Below, piece after piece: positions 55,727 through 64,000 of a DNA stretch of 64,000 nucleotides (the stretch's first letter is position 1; each line of letters starts with the position of its first letter). Below the pieces are notes generated by a model. That model saw nothing but the letters and a program-made list of their open reading frames with translations, searched no databases and had not been told where the DNA came from. Source of the stretch: Variovorax paradoxus (lineage in GTDB: Bacteria > Pseudomonadota > Gammaproteobacteria > Burkholderiales > Burkholderiaceae_C); NCBI RefSeq assembly GCF_009755665.1, contig NZ_CP046622.1, forward strand, positions 744,001 to 808,000, given 5' to 3'. The position numbers and the translations under genes are program-made.

Positions 55727-56620
55727 ATGACCGACCCCGTCCTCAACATTCCCCCGCGCGACAAGGCCGAGATATTGGCCCAGGCGCTGCCGTACATCCG
55801 CAAGTTCCACGGCAAGACCATCGTCATCAAGTACGGCGGCAATGCCATGACAGACCCGGCCCTGCAGGCCGATTTCGCGGAAGACGTGGTGCTGCTCAAG
55901 CTGGTCGGCATGAACCCGGTGGTGGTGCACGGCGGCGGCCCGCAGATCGAGGCGGCGCTCAACCGTCTGGGCAAGAAGGGCAGCTTCATCCAGGGCATGC
56001 GCGTGACCGACGCCGAGACCATGGAAGTGGTCGAATGGGTGCTGGCCGGCGAAGTGCAGCAGGACATCGTGGGCCTCATCAACCAGGCCGGCGGCAAGGC
56101 CGTGGGCCTGACCGGCCGTGACGGCGGCATGATCCGCGCGCAAAAGCTCAAGATGGCCGATCGCACCGACCCCAACCTGCATCACGACGTGGGCCAGGTC
56201 GGCGACATCGTCTCCATCGACCCCAGCGTGGTGAAGGCGCTGCAGGACGACGCGTTCATTCCCGTGGTCAGCCCCATCGGCTTCGGTGAGGAGAACGAGA
56301 GCTACAACATCAATGCCGACGTCGTCGCCGGCAAGCTCGCCACCGTGCTCAAGGCCGAGAAGCTCATGCTCCTGACCAACACGCCCGGCGTGCTCGACAA
56401 GGACGGCAAGCTGCTCACCAACCTGAGCGCGCGAGAAATCGATGACCTGTTTGCCGACGGCACCATCTCCGGTGGCATGCTGCCCAAGATCGAAGGCGCA
56501 CTCGACGCGGCCAAGAGCGGCGTGAACGCGGTGCACATCATCGACGGGCGCGTGCCGCACGCCATGCTGCTCGAAATCCTGACCGACCAGGCCTACGGCA
56601 CGATGATTCGCGCGCGCTGA
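55727..56620 (+). CDS. argB: Acetylglutamate kinase
   Basis: Phosphorylates N-acetyl-L-glutamate with ATP in arginine synthesis. The 297-residue amino-acid kinase shows [65 protein letters not shown] and [14 protein letters not shown]. It marks the return to core chromosome after the polysaccharide locus. The nearest gene downstream, galE, is convergent 25 bp away. Confidence 0.97.
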   Translation: MTDPVLNIPPRDKAEILAQALPYIRKFHGKTIVIKYGGNAMTDPALQADFAEDVVLLKLVGMNPVVVHGGGPQIEAALNRLGKKGSFIQGMRVTDAETMEVVEWVLAGEVQQDIVGLINQAGGKAVGLTGRDGGMIRAQKLKMADRTDPNLHHDVGQVGDIVSIDPSVVKALQDDAFIPVVSPIGFGEENESYNINADVVAGKLATVLKAEKLMLLTNTPGVLDKDGKLLTNLSAREIDDLFADGTISGGMLPKIEGALDAAKSGVNAVHIIDGRVPHAMLLEILTDQAYGTMIRAR

Positions 56621-56645
56621 GCCAATCAATCTCCGAGGGGCAGGC

Positions 56646-57665
56646 TCAGCCCTCGTACCCGTTCGGATTGGCCTGCTGCCAGCGCCAGCTGTCCGCACAC
56701 ATCTGGTCTAGCCCACGATGCGCACGCCACCCCAGCGTGGCCTGCGCGAGCGAGGGGTCGCCCCAGTACGCGGGCACATCGCCAGCCCGCCGCGGGCCGA
56801 TCTCGCAAGGAATTGTTCGCCCGCTCGCGCGTTCGAACGCATGCACGACCTCCAGCACCGAAGCGCCGTGGCCGGTGCCGAGATTCAGCGTGACGAGGCC
56901 TGGATTGGCTTCCGCATGCCGCAGGGCCGCGACGTGTCCTTCGGCCAGGTCCATCACGTGCACGTAGTCGCGCACGCCGGTGCCGTCGGGCGTGGGGTAG
57001 TCGTTGCCGTGAATGACGAGCTTGTCCCTCTGCCCCACGGCCACCTGGCACACGAAGGGCATCAGGTTGTTCGGTTTTCCTTGCGGGTGTTCTCCAATGA
57101 GCCCGCTTTCATGCGCGCCGACAGGGTTGAAGTAGCGCAGCAGCGCAATTCGCCACTCCGGGTCGGCCCGGTGCAAATCGATGAGTGCTTCTTCCACCAT
57201 GTGCTTCGATCGCCCGTAGGGGCTGGCCGGCCTGCAGGGCGCGTCTTCCGGAATGGGTGAGTGGTCGGGTTCGCCGTACACCGTAGCCGATGACGAAAAG
57301 ATCAGCGTCCGCACTCCAGCCTGCTGCATTGCCGAGGCGAGCACGAAGCTTCCGTGCACGTTGTTGTCGTAGTAGGCCAGCGGGTCGGCCACCGAGTCGC
57401 CGACCGCCTTGAGGCCGGCAAAGTGGATCACGGCGGAAAAACGTTCGCTGCCCAGCACACGGTCGAGCAGGTCCCTGTCGCGCACATCGCCTTCGATCAG
57501 CCGCGGCGCGTTGCCCGTGATCTGGCGCAAGCGTTCCAGCACTCGCACATCGCTGTTGCCCAGGTTGTCCAGGATCACCGGCACATAGCCGGCCGCGGCC
57601 AACGCCACGCAGGTGTGGCTGCCAATGAATCCAGCCCCGCCGGTAACCAGTACGTTGTTGGCCAT
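56646..57665 (-). CDS. galE: UDP-glucose 4-epimerase
   Basis: Interconverts UDP-glucose and UDP-galactose (or the HexNAc pair) with bound NAD. The 339-residue extended SDR has [56 protein letters not shown] with the catalytic tyrosine and lysine, and RDYVHVMDLAEGH. It separates argB from slmA, which I recall as usual neighbours in Burkholderiales, and may belong functionally to the polysaccharide locus. Confidence 0.95.
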   Translation of the reverse strand: MANNVLVTGGAGFIGSHTCVALAAAGYVPVILDNLGNSDVRVLERLRQITGNAPRLIEGDVRDRDLLDRVLGSERFSAVIHFAGLKAVGDSVADPLAYYDNNVHGSFVLASAMQQAGVRTLIFSSSATVYGEPDHSPIPEDAPCRPASPYGRSKHMVEEALIDLHRADPEWRIALLRYFNPVGAHESGLIGEHPQGKPNNLMPFVCQVAVGQRDKLVIHGNDYPTPDGTGVRDYVHVMDLAEGHVAALRHAEANPGLVTLNLGTGHGASVLEVVHAFERASGRTIPCEIGPRRAGDVPAYWGDPSLAQATLGWRAHRGLDQMCADSWRWQQANPNGYEG

Positions 57666-57785
57666 GCAAAACTCTTTACTTTGTCAGGGAAGTTGATTCT
57701 GTACGAGCTTTCCCGCCCCGTTTGCGCGCGCTCACTGCGCAGCCCTGTGCGAGAATCAATTGATTACATCTTTGCACGCGCTCCC

Positions 57786-58439
57786 ATGCAGAACGAAGAG
57801 ACAAGCTATCCCGGCGTAGAAACTCCAACAGAGCCGCCGGCAGCCGCCGCCCCGGTGCGAAAGCGCCCCAAGCCAGGGGAAAGACGCGTGCAGATTCTGC
57901 AGGCGCTGGCCGCCATGCTGGAACAGCCCGGCGCCGAGCGGGTGACCACCGCGGCACTCGCCGCCCGGCTGGACGTGAGCGAGGCAGCGCTTTATCGCCA
58001 CTTCGCGAGCAAGGCGCAAATGTTCGAAGGCCTCATCGATTTCATCGAGCAGAGCGTCTTCACCCTGGTCAACCAGATTCTCGAGCGCGAAGGTGCCACG
58101 GGCGCGCAGCAGGCCGCAAGAATTCTCACGCTGCTGGTGCAGTTTGCCGAGCGCAACCCGGGCATGACGCGCGTCATGGTGGGCGATGCACTGGTGTTCG
58201 AGAACGAGCGTCTCCAGCAGCGCATGAACCAGTTCTTCGACAAGATCGAGGCCACGCTGCGCCAGGTGCTGCGCGGCACTGCCGCCGCTGATGGTTCTGC
58301 AACCCCCACGGTCGACGCGCAGGTGCGCGCCGCCGCGCTCACGGCCTTCGTGGTCGGCCAGCTGCAGCGCTTCACGCGCTCCGGCTTCCGCCGCCCGCCC
58401 TCGGAACATCTCGAAGCCACGATCGCGCTGATCGTCTAG
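57786..58439 (+). CDS. slmA: Nucleoid occlusion factor SlmA (TetR family)
   Basis: A 217-residue TetR-like DNA-binding protein that blocks FtsZ ring formation over the nucleoid. After a Pro/Glu-rich N-terminus come RRVQILQALAAMLEQPGAER, VTTAALAARLDVSEAALYRH and FASKAQMFEGLIDFIEQSVF, diagnostic of SlmA, then a helical dimerisation domain ending FRRPPSEHLEATIALIV. The extended N-terminus (about 30 residues before the HTH) is longer than E. coli SlmA. It is followed by two perfect inverted repeats before the catalase gene. Confidence 0.9.
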   Translation: MQNEETSYPGVETPTEPPAAAAPVRKRPKPGERRVQILQALAAMLEQPGAERVTTAALAARLDVSEAALYRHFASKAQMFEGLIDFIEQSVFTLVNQILEREGATGAQQAARILTLLVQFAERNPGMTRVMVGDALVFENERLQQRMNQFFDKIEATLRQVLRGTAAADGSATPTVDAQVRAAALTAFVVGQLQRFTRSGFRRPPSEHLEATIALIV

Positions 58440-58475
58440 CGGCAGCAGCGCGGGCGCGCCGCCGTTCGCGGGGAG

Positions 58476-58496
58476 ATCGCCTCCTATCGAGGCGAT
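58476..58496 (+). terminator. Hairpin after slmA
   Basis: ATCGCCTC (58476-58483), loop CTATC, GAGGCGAT (58489-58496): a perfect 8-bp stem 37 bp after the slmA stop. It lacks a U-run, so Rho-independent function is doubtful. Confidence 0.45.
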
Positions 58497-58500
58497 AGTT

Positions 58501-58526
58501 GAATATGACGTGACGCCGTCATATTC
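58501..58526. promoter_or_regulatory. Perfect 10-bp inverted repeat upstream of the catalase gene
   Basis: GAATATGACG (58501-58510) and CGTCATATTC (58517-58526) flank a 6-bp spacer. A TTGACA -35 hexamer follows at 58529-58534, so a protein bound to the repeat would touch the promoter. The match to OxyR's spaced ATAG pattern is poor. It lies 46 bp before the chosen catalase start and is AT-richer than the surroundings. Confidence 0.6.
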
Positions 58527-58572
58527 ATTGACAAAATACATGGGCTCCACAACTCACGAGGAAAGCCCACAA

Positions 58573-60096
58573 ATGACCGACTCCCGCAAGCTCACCACCG
58601 AAAACGGCGCGCCCGTCGAGAACAACCAGCAGTCGCAGACGGCCGGAGTCAACGGCCCTGTGCTGATGCAGGACCACAACCTCATCGAGAAGCTTGCGCG
58701 CTTCGATCGTGAGCGCATTCCGGAGCGCGTGGTGCATGCGCGCGGATCGGGCGCCTTCGGCACCTTCGAAGTCACGGCCGACGTGTCGAAATGGACGAAA
58801 GCCAAGTTCCTCGGCCAGGTGGGCAAGAAGACCGAGGTGTTGGCCCGTTTCTCGACCGTGGCGCTCGAGCTCGGCTCGGCCGACACCGTGCGCGACCCGC
58901 GGGGCTTTGCGCTCAAGTTCTACACCGAAGAAGGCAACTACGACCTTGTCGGCAACAACACGCCGGTCTTCTTCATTCGCGATCCGCTCAAGTTTCCCGA
59001 CTTCATCCATTCGCAGAAGCGCGATCCCTACAGCCACGTGCAGGAGCCCAACAACGCCTGGGACTTCTTCTCGCATTCGCCCGAAGCCACACACCAGTTC
59101 ACCTGGCTCTTCGGGGACCGCGGCATTCCGAAGAGCTACCGCCACATGGACGGCTTCGGCTCGCACACCTTCCAATGGGTGAACGCCAAGGGCGAGGCCT
59201 TCTGGGTCAAGTACCACTTCAAGACCAACCAGGGCATCGAGACCTTCGTGGCCGAAGAGGCGCAGCGCGTGGGCGGCGAAAACCCCAACCACCACCACCT
59301 CGACCTGCTGCACTCCATCGAGCGCGGCGAGTTCCCGAGCTGGAAGGTGCAGGTGCAGATCATGCCCGTGGCCGAAGCGCAGACCTACCGCTTCAATCCC
59401 TTCGACCTGACCAAGGTCTGGTCGCACAAGGACTATCCGAAGATCGACATCGGCATCCTCACGCTCAACCGCAACCCCGACAACTACTTTGCCGAAATCG
59501 AGCAGGCCGCGTTCAACCCCGCCAACTTCGTGCCCGGCATTGGCCCGTCGCCCGACAAGATGCTGCAAGGCCGCCTGTTCAGCTACGGCGACACGCAGCG
59601 CTACCGCCTGGGCATCAACCACACGCAACTGCCGGTGAACCGCCCGCACGCGACCACGGCCCAGAACTACGGCCGCGACGGCGCGATGCGCGGCGACGGC
59701 AACGGCGGCCGCGGCCCCAACTACGAGCCCAACAGCTTCAGCAACGCGCCCAAGCAGACCAACGAGCCGGTGTATGCGCCGCTCGAGATTCACGGCTGGA
59801 CCGGCAGCCACCAGTGGCAGCAGCACCCCGAAGACACCGATTTCGTTCAGGCCGGCGACCTTTATCGCCTGATGGACGGAGCAGCCAAGGAGCGGCTGGT
59901 GAACAGCATCGCCGGCGGGCTGGGCGCCGTGACGCGGCAGGACATCATCGACCGCTCGATCAGCTACTTCCGCCAGGCCGATGCCGACTACGGCGCGCGG
60001 CTCGAGAAAGCCGTGAAGGCCGTGCAGGCGAAGATCAAGGGCGAGGAAGTGAGCGTCCAGGTCGGCAAGCCGGCGCACGATTCAAGCCGGAGCTGA
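58573..60096 (+). CDS. katA: Monofunctional haem catalase
   Basis: A 507-residue cytosolic catalase that dismutates hydrogen peroxide. The active-site histidine is in PERVVHARGSGAFGTFEV, the distal asparagine region in YDLVGNNTPVFFIRD, and the proximal haem tyrosine in RLFSYGDTQRYRLG. NHTQLPVNRP and the short C-terminal helical end indicate the small-subunit clade. The ATG at 58573 follows GAGGAAAG; an in-frame ATG at 58540 would add eleven unusual residues and overlap the probable promoter. Confidence 0.95.
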   Translation: MTDSRKLTTENGAPVENNQQSQTAGVNGPVLMQDHNLIEKLARFDRERIPERVVHARGSGAFGTFEVTADVSKWTKAKFLGQVGKKTEVLARFSTVALELGSADTVRDPRGFALKFYTEEGNYDLVGNNTPVFFIRDPLKFPDFIHSQKRDPYSHVQEPNNAWDFFSHSPEATHQFTWLFGDRGIPKSYRHMDGFGSHTFQWVNAKGEAFWVKYHFKTNQGIETFVAEEAQRVGGENPNHHHLDLLHSIERGEFPSWKVQVQIMPVAEAQTYRFNPFDLTKVWSHKDYPKIDIGILTLNRNPDNYFAEIEQAAFNPANFVPGIGPSPDKMLQGRLFSYGDTQRYRLGINHTQLPVNRPHATTAQNYGRDGAMRGDGNGGRGPNYEPNSFSNAPKQTNEPVYAPLEIHGWTGSHQWQQHPEDTDFVQAGDLYRLMDGAAKERLVNSIAGGLGAVTRQDIIDRSISYFRQADADYGARLEKAVKAVQAKIKGEEVSVQVGKPAHDSSRS

Positions 60097-60107
60097 TCCG
60101 CCGCAGC

Positions 60108-60133
60108 CCATGGGTATCCCTGGGTACCCATGG
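60108..60133 (+). terminator. Hairpin after the catalase gene
   Basis: CCATGGGTA (60108-60116), loop TCCCTGGG, TACCCATGG (60125-60133): a perfect 9-bp stem starting 11 bp after the katA stop. The run of T expected of an intrinsic terminator is absent. Confidence 0.5.
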
Positions 60134-60257
60134 CGCCGCATGGGTCCGAATGGCGCACTCGACTTGCCCGGGTGCGAGGCGTAGGATCAGCGCCCCCTTG
60201 CCGCTGAGTCGCGGCGACAAGCCTGTGTGTTCGTGTAGCTTCTGAACGGAGGTTCGT

Positions 60258-60860
60258 ATGAGCTATCACCTGGAAGGTCGCCTGCTCGAGGTTTGCAACT
60301 GCAATGTCCTGTGTCCCTGCTGGATCGGTGAGGACCCCGACAACGGCACCTGCGACACCATCGTCGCATGGCGCATCGACAAGGGAACCATCGACGGCAT
60401 CGACGTCGGCGGCAACACCATCGCGGCCGTGGCCCACGTGCCCGGAAACATCCTCCAAGGCCACTGGACGGCGGCCATCTTCGTCGACGACAACGCCTCC
60501 AAGGAACAGGAAGAAGCGCTGCTCAAGGTCTACACCGGGCAAGCCGGCGGGCCCATCGCCGACCTGGCCCAGCTCATCGGCGAGGTCGTGTCGGTCGAGC
60601 GGGCGCCCATCCGCTTCACGGTGAGCGAAGGCAAGGGCGAACTGGAGATCGGCACCGACTACTACGCCGAACTAGAGCCCTACCGCGGCGCCACCGGCGG
60701 GCAGACCACGCTGTCCGACACCGTGTTTTCCACGGTGCCGGGCGCGCCGGTGTTCGTCGGCAAGGCGCCCACCTACCGGTCGAAGAACCACGCCCTCGGC
60801 ATCGACCTCGACATCAAGAACCACAACGCGCTGCAGAGCACCTTCGTCTTCGATTCATGA
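60258..60860 (+). CDS. DUF1326 domain protein
   Basis: A 200-residue protein of the DUF1326 family, function unknown. The N-terminus LEVCNCNVLCPCWIGEDPDN has four closely spaced cysteines suited to metal or iron-sulfur binding, plus another in GTCDTIVAW. The remainder is a beta-rich domain with conserved GHWTAAIFVDD and TYRSKNHALGIDLD. No signal peptide, so cytosolic. Its stop overlaps the next gene's ATG (ATGA), tying it to the DUF2182 membrane protein. GGAGG precedes the start. Confidence 0.85.
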   Translation: MSYHLEGRLLEVCNCNVLCPCWIGEDPDNGTCDTIVAWRIDKGTIDGIDVGGNTIAAVAHVPGNILQGHWTAAIFVDDNASKEQEEALLKVYTGQAGGPIADLAQLIGEVVSVERAPIRFTVSEGKGELEIGTDYYAELEPYRGATGGQTTLSDTVFSTVPGAPVFVGKAPTYRSKNHALGIDLDIKNHNALQSTFVFDS

Positions 60861-61660
60861 GCGCCGCGCCGGGCAATGCCGTCCGGCACCGCCGCGTGTT
60901 CCTGCCGGTTCTTGCCGCGCTCGCCACGCTCGCGTGGCTGGTGTTGTGGGCCTGGGCACGCAGCCCCTACGGACGCTATCTCGAACATGGCGACTGGACC
61001 GTCTCTGGCCCCGCCGCCTTCCTGTGCCAGGTCGTCCCGGCCGGCGGCGTGGTCGTGCCTGCGGTGCTCTACGCCGCGGCGTGGATTCTCATGACGGCCG
61101 CCATGATGCTGCCGACCACGCTGCCGCTGTTCAACGCCTTCGACCGCCTGACCGCGGGGCGGGCCGACCACGCACGCCTGCTCACCATGCTGGGGCTTGG
61201 CTACATGGCGGTGTGGGGCGCCTTCGGCCTGCTGGCGCACGGGCTCCACAGCGCGGTGCTGGCACTGCTGGCCAGCGCGCCCACGCTGGCCTGGCATGGC
61301 TGGGTTATCGGTGCCGCAACCATTGCGCTGGCTGGCGCCTTCCAGTTCAGCCGCCTCAAGCATCAGTGCCTGGAGAAGTGCCGCACGCCCCTGAGCTTCG
61401 TCATCGAGCACTGGCGCGGCCATGCGCAAACCCGCCAGGCATTCGCGCTGGGCATGCACCATGGCCTCTTCTGCGTCGGCTGCTGCTGGGCGCTCATGCT
61501 CCTGATGTTTGCGCTCGGCACCGGCAGCCTGGGTTGGATGCTGCTGCTGGCTGTGGTCATGGCACTGGAGAAGAACGTTTCCTGGGGCCATCGGCTGAGT
61601 GCGCCGCTCGGGTTCGCGCTGCTGGGATGGGCTGTCTTCATGGTGGCGTCCCATGTCTGA
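60857..61660 (+). CDS. DUF2182 predicted metal-binding membrane protein
   Basis: A 267-residue polytopic protein of DUF2182. About seven helices: the region WILMTAAMMLPTTLPLFNAF is the family signature, then YMAVWGAFGLLAHGLH, FQFSRLKHQCLEKCRTPLSF with paired cysteines, and GMHHGLFCVGCCWALMLLMF with more cysteines and histidines, suggesting metal binding in the membrane. Function unknown. DUF1326 and DUF2182 genes are often neighbours, from memory. The next gene overlaps it by 8 bp. Confidence 0.85.
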   Translation: MSAAPGNAVRHRRVFLPVLAALATLAWLVLWAWARSPYGRYLEHGDWTVSGPAAFLCQVVPAGGVVVPAVLYAAAWILMTAAMMLPTTLPLFNAFDRLTAGRADHARLLTMLGLGYMAVWGAFGLLAHGLHSAVLALLASAPTLAWHGWVIGAATIALAGAFQFSRLKHQCLEKCRTPLSFVIEHWRGHAQTRQAFALGMHHGLFCVGCCWALMLLMFALGTGSLGWMLLLAVVMALEKNVSWGHRLSAPLGFALLGWAVFMVASHV

Positions 61661-62540
61661 AGTTGTGTCCGAAGCCCGCCGCGGCCCGTCCACCCTGCAG
61701 ACCATCGCCCTGACGGCGGTGGCCATGCTCGCGTTCGCGGCCAACTCGCTGTTGTGCAGGCTCGCGCTGCAGCGGCAGGGTATCGATCCGGCCAGCTTCG
61801 GCAGCATCCGGCTGGTTTCCGGTGCAATCACGCTCGCCCTCGTCGTGCAGCTGAGGGCGCGGCCGCCTTCGGCCGCCCGAGCCGACTGGCTCGCCGCCGC
61901 CATGCTGTTCGCCTATGTTGCCTTCTTTTCGTTTGCTTACCTGAGCCTTTCCGCGGGCACGGGCGCGCTGATCCTGTTCGGCGCGGTTCAGCTCACCATG
62001 CTCGGCGCGGGCCTTGGCGCAGGCGAGCGCTTCGGGCCCATCGCATGGCTCGGCTTCGTGCTGGCGGCGGGAGGGCTGGTCTACCTGGTGTTGCCCGGTG
62101 TTGCTGCACCGCCGCTCCTGGGCGCCGTGCTGATGGCCGTCGCCGGCGTCGCGTGGGGCGTGTATTCGCTCCGTGGTCGTGGCGTGCCCAACCCTTTGGC
62201 CGCCACCTCGCGCAACTTCTTGCGGGCGGTGCCGCTGGCCCTGGCGCTCAGCGTCGTTTTTGTGGCGCGCGCCCATGCGGACGCGACCGGCATTGCGTTG
62301 GCCGTGGCCTCCGGCGCGCTGACTTCGGGCCTCGGCTATGTGGTCTGGTATGCGGCACTGGCCCGCCTTTCGGCCATGCAGGCGGCCACCGTGCAGCTGT
62401 CGGTGCCGCTCCTGGCTGCGTTCGGCGGCGTGCTGCTGCTATCCGAAGCGATCACGCCGCGGCTCGCGGCCGCATCGGTGGCCATCCTGGGTGGCATTGC
62501 CATCGTGCTGAGCCAGAAGTCGCGCAACGCACGCCGCTAG
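61653..62540 (+). CDS. EamA/DMT-family transporter
   Basis: A 295-residue inner-membrane transporter with two EamA repeats (about ten helices). AMLAFAANSLLCRLAL begins the first half and GAVLMAVAGVAWGVYSLRGR the second. PLLAAFGGVLLLSEAITPRL is the usual C-terminal block. Probable exporter of a small metabolite, substrate unknown. Its ATG lies within the end of the DUF2182 gene, implying translational coupling of all three genes in this operon. Confidence 0.87.
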   Translation: MSEVVSEARRGPSTLQTIALTAVAMLAFAANSLLCRLALQRQGIDPASFGSIRLVSGAITLALVVQLRARPPSAARADWLAAAMLFAYVAFFSFAYLSLSAGTGALILFGAVQLTMLGAGLGAGERFGPIAWLGFVLAAGGLVYLVLPGVAAPPLLGAVLMAVAGVAWGVYSLRGRGVPNPLAATSRNFLRAVPLALALSVVFVARAHADATGIALAVASGALTSGLGYVVWYAALARLSAMQAATVQLSVPLLAAFGGVLLLSEAITPRLAAASVAILGGIAIVLSQKSRNARR

Positions 62541-62562
62541 AGGGCTGCGGGAGCGAAGCCTT

Positions 62563-63621
62563 CTACGCGATTGCGACGCCCACCTTCGAGCCGGCCCCGA
62601 CGATTTCTCCCCACGTTGCATCGTCCAGCCAGATGCCGCTGCGCTCGCGCGCCATACGTGCGGCGCGCTCGGGTTCGCCCGCGATCTGCACCTGGTCGAA
62701 GCCTTCGCCCGGTGGGCTCTGGCGCAGCCAGTCGACGAAGGCTGTCGCTTCCTTCGCGAAGCTTTCCTGCGTTCCCAGCTTCGCGGGATCGATCAGGATG
62801 GTCAGCATGCCGTTGAGCACTGTGCGCGCCGTATCGGCCGGGCGGTGCCAGGTGCCGCCGCCTGTGAGTGCACCGCCCAACAACTCGCAGGCCATGGCCA
62901 TGCCGTAGCCCTTGTGCTCGCCGAAGGTCATGAGCGCACCGAAGAGGCCGTTGGATTGCGGCACCACCACCACGCCCGGGTCGTTGGTGGGCGCGCCGCG
63001 CTCGTCGATCAGGTAGCCGTCGGGCACACGCTCGCCCTTGTTGTGCGCAACGCGCATCTTTCCTTGGGCCACGCGGCTGGTCGCAAAGTCGAGCAGAAAG
63101 GGCTCGGCCCCCGCCAGAGGAATGCCGATGCAGCACGGATTGGTGCCAAAGCGCCCGTCACCGCCGCCCCACGGCGCCACGACGGGCCGCGAGAGCACGT
63201 TGACGAAGTGCATCGACACCAGGCCTTCAGCCGTCGCCATTTCGGCAAAGTGCCCGATACGGCCCAGGTGGTGCGCATTCGCGAGCGTGAAGATGCAGCT
63301 GCCGTGCTGCTTTGCCCGTGCGATGCCGAGTTCCATCGCCTGCACGCCCACGATCTGGCCGTAGCCATGCTGGCCGTCGAGCGCGAGCATCGTGCCGATG
63401 TCGGCATTGACCTTGACCGATGCATTGGGCACGAGCCCGCCTTCGGCCACCGCATCGACATAGCGCGGCAACATGCCCACGCCATGCGAATCATGGCCGC
63501 TCAAGTTGGCGAGCACCAGGTTGGCGGCCACCTGTTCGGCCTCGGCCGGTGTGCTGCCGGCAGCAGTCAGGATCTGCGCGCATTGCGATCTCAACGTAGC
63601 GGCGGGAAGGGTCTTGGGCAT
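62563..63621 (-). CDS. Malate/L-lactate dehydrogenase-family oxidoreductase (Ldh/YbiC type)
   Basis: A 352-residue NAD(P)-dependent 2-hydroxyacid or imine oxidoreductase of the Ldh_2 family (YlbC, ComC, DpkA relatives). LANLSGHDSHGVGMLPRY carries the catalytic histidine. GYGQIVGVQAMELGIARAKQ, ANAHHLGRIGHFAEMA, PWGGGDGRFGTNP and FGEHKGYGMAMACELLGGAL are family blocks. The exact substrate is unknown. It is the gene following the dehydratase-family gene at 63766, so sugar-acid metabolism is plausible. Confidence 0.88.
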   Translation of the reverse strand: MPKTLPAATLRSQCAQILTAAGSTPAEAEQVAANLVLANLSGHDSHGVGMLPRYVDAVAEGGLVPNASVKVNADIGTMLALDGQHGYGQIVGVQAMELGIARAKQHGSCIFTLANAHHLGRIGHFAEMATAEGLVSMHFVNVLSRPVVAPWGGGDGRFGTNPCCIGIPLAGAEPFLLDFATSRVAQGKMRVAHNKGERVPDGYLIDERGAPTNDPGVVVVPQSNGLFGALMTFGEHKGYGMAMACELLGGALTGGGTWHRPADTARTVLNGMLTILIDPAKLGTQESFAKEATAFVDWLRQSPPGEGFDQVQIAGEPERAARMARERSGIWLDDATWGEIVGAGSKVGVAIA

Positions 63622-63645
63622 CAGTTGACTCCATGGGTTTGATCA

Positions 63646-63765
63646 AGGGCCGCGCAGCAAGGCCCGTTCGTGAAACACCGCGGAACCGGCTTTGCCGGGC
63701 CGCTGGTGTTGCCCCCGGTAGGGGGAGGGAGAAGCGACACGAAGTGCGCGTAGCCTGGGGGCGAG
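63646..63765. repeat. Comamonadaceae-type intergenic repeat
   Basis: A non-coding tract with nested inverted repeats: CCGGC-ttt-GCCGG near 63690, GCCCCCGGTAGGGGG near 63713-63727, then GAAGCGACACGAAGTGCGCG and TAGCCTGGGGGCGAG. From memory, near-identical intergenic sequences recur through Variovorax and Acidovorax genomes. It lies between the Ldh-family start and the 3' end of the dehydratase gene. Only one copy is in this window. Confidence 0.55.
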
Positions 63766-64000
63766 CTACATCACGGCGCCGACTTGCCACGGCACAAATT
63801 CGTTCTGGCCGTAGCCATGTTTCTCGCTCTTCGACGGTTCGCCGGACGCGGTGGCCAGCACCAGCTCGAAGATGCGCTGGCCCATCTCCTGGATCGAACT
63901 GCTGCCATCCACGATCTCGCCGCAGTTGATGTCCATGTCCTCTTCCTGCCGCTGCCAGAGCGCCGAGTTGGTCGCGAGCTTGAGCGAAGGAGAGGGCGCG
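63766..64000 (-). CDS. UxaA/GarD-family altronate or galactarate dehydratase, C-terminal part
   Basis: The last 78 residues of a sugar-acid dehydratase of the UxaA/GarD family. PSPSLKLATNSALW, RQEEDMDINCGEIVDG and QEMGQRIFELVLATASGEPS are typical of the C-terminus, and the protein ends WQVGAVM. MDINCGEIVDG carries the conserved cysteine region. The rest lies beyond the right edge. Whether the substrate is altronate, galactarate or a relative cannot be told from this fragment. Confidence 0.85.
   Translation of the reverse strand, partial: APSPSLKLATNSALWQRQEEDMDINCGEIVDGSSSIQEMGQRIFELVLATASGEPSKSEKHGYGQNEFVPWQVGAVM

Noticed and set aside
58525..60078. A 517-codon frame antisense to the catalase gene
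   Set aside because: The sense strand encodes a complete catalase; the antisense product is Val/Ala/Arg-rich with no recognisable domain.

Overview
The window is high-GC chromosomal DNA of a betaproteobacterium, most likely Variovorax or a close Comamonadaceae relative (Burkholderiales). I base this on recognised proteins (hemE, phaM, argB next to slmA, an altronate-dehydratase-like end, LysE/EamA-rich amino-acid loci) and on intergenic repeats I associate with that family. No database search was run. No rRNA, tRNA, CRISPR array, prophage or insertion-sequence transposase was seen.

Region 1 (1-12 kb) is housekeeping and accessory metabolism: the start of hemE, an MHS-type transporter, a redoxin plus DsbD pair, an AlaX editing enzyme, a sorbosone-dehydrogenase-like lipoprotein, a GNAT enzyme, an oxidoreductase with a divergent LysR regulator, an unusual SDR and a creatininase-family hydrolase. 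Two inverted copies of a ~270-bp palindromic repeat lie at 335-602 and 11772-12045.

Region 2 (12-20.2 kb, minus strand) is a ten-gene co-directional block with three LysE-type exporters, one EamA exporter, two PLP enzymes, PhzF, GST, VOC and DJ-1 proteins. A MocR-type regulator (20260-21675) diverges from it, and the gap between them carries a repeat-based operator.

Region 3 (21.7-25.5 kb) holds phaM, a FIST-domain sensor and a dadA-like oxidase/dehydrogenase whose leader contains a tandem glycine riboswitch with a good sigma70 promoter.

Region 4 (25.5-55.7 kb) is a large O-antigen/surface polysaccharide locus. It encodes dTDP-rhamnose synthesis (rmlBDAC), a dTDP-3-acetamido-3,6-dideoxyhexose route (FdtB-like aminotransferase and a fused FdtD-like enzyme), GDP-perosamine or its N-acetyl form (gmd, per, perB-like), GDP-mannose (manC), a WecA-like initiator, many glycosyltransferases and an ABC exporter (wzm, wzt). 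A GtrA/GtrB pair and a 724-residue membrane protein look like a periplasmic O-antigen decoration module. No Wzx, Wzy, WaaL or phosphomannomutase gene is present. GC content drops clearly in parts of this locus.

Region 5 (55.7-64 kb) returns to the core genome: argB, galE, slmA, a catalase with striking inverted repeats upstream, a DUF1326-DUF2182-EamA overlapping operon, a malate/lactate-dehydrogenase-family enzyme, a Comamonadaceae-type intergenic repeat and the 3' end of an altronate/galactarate dehydratase-family gene.
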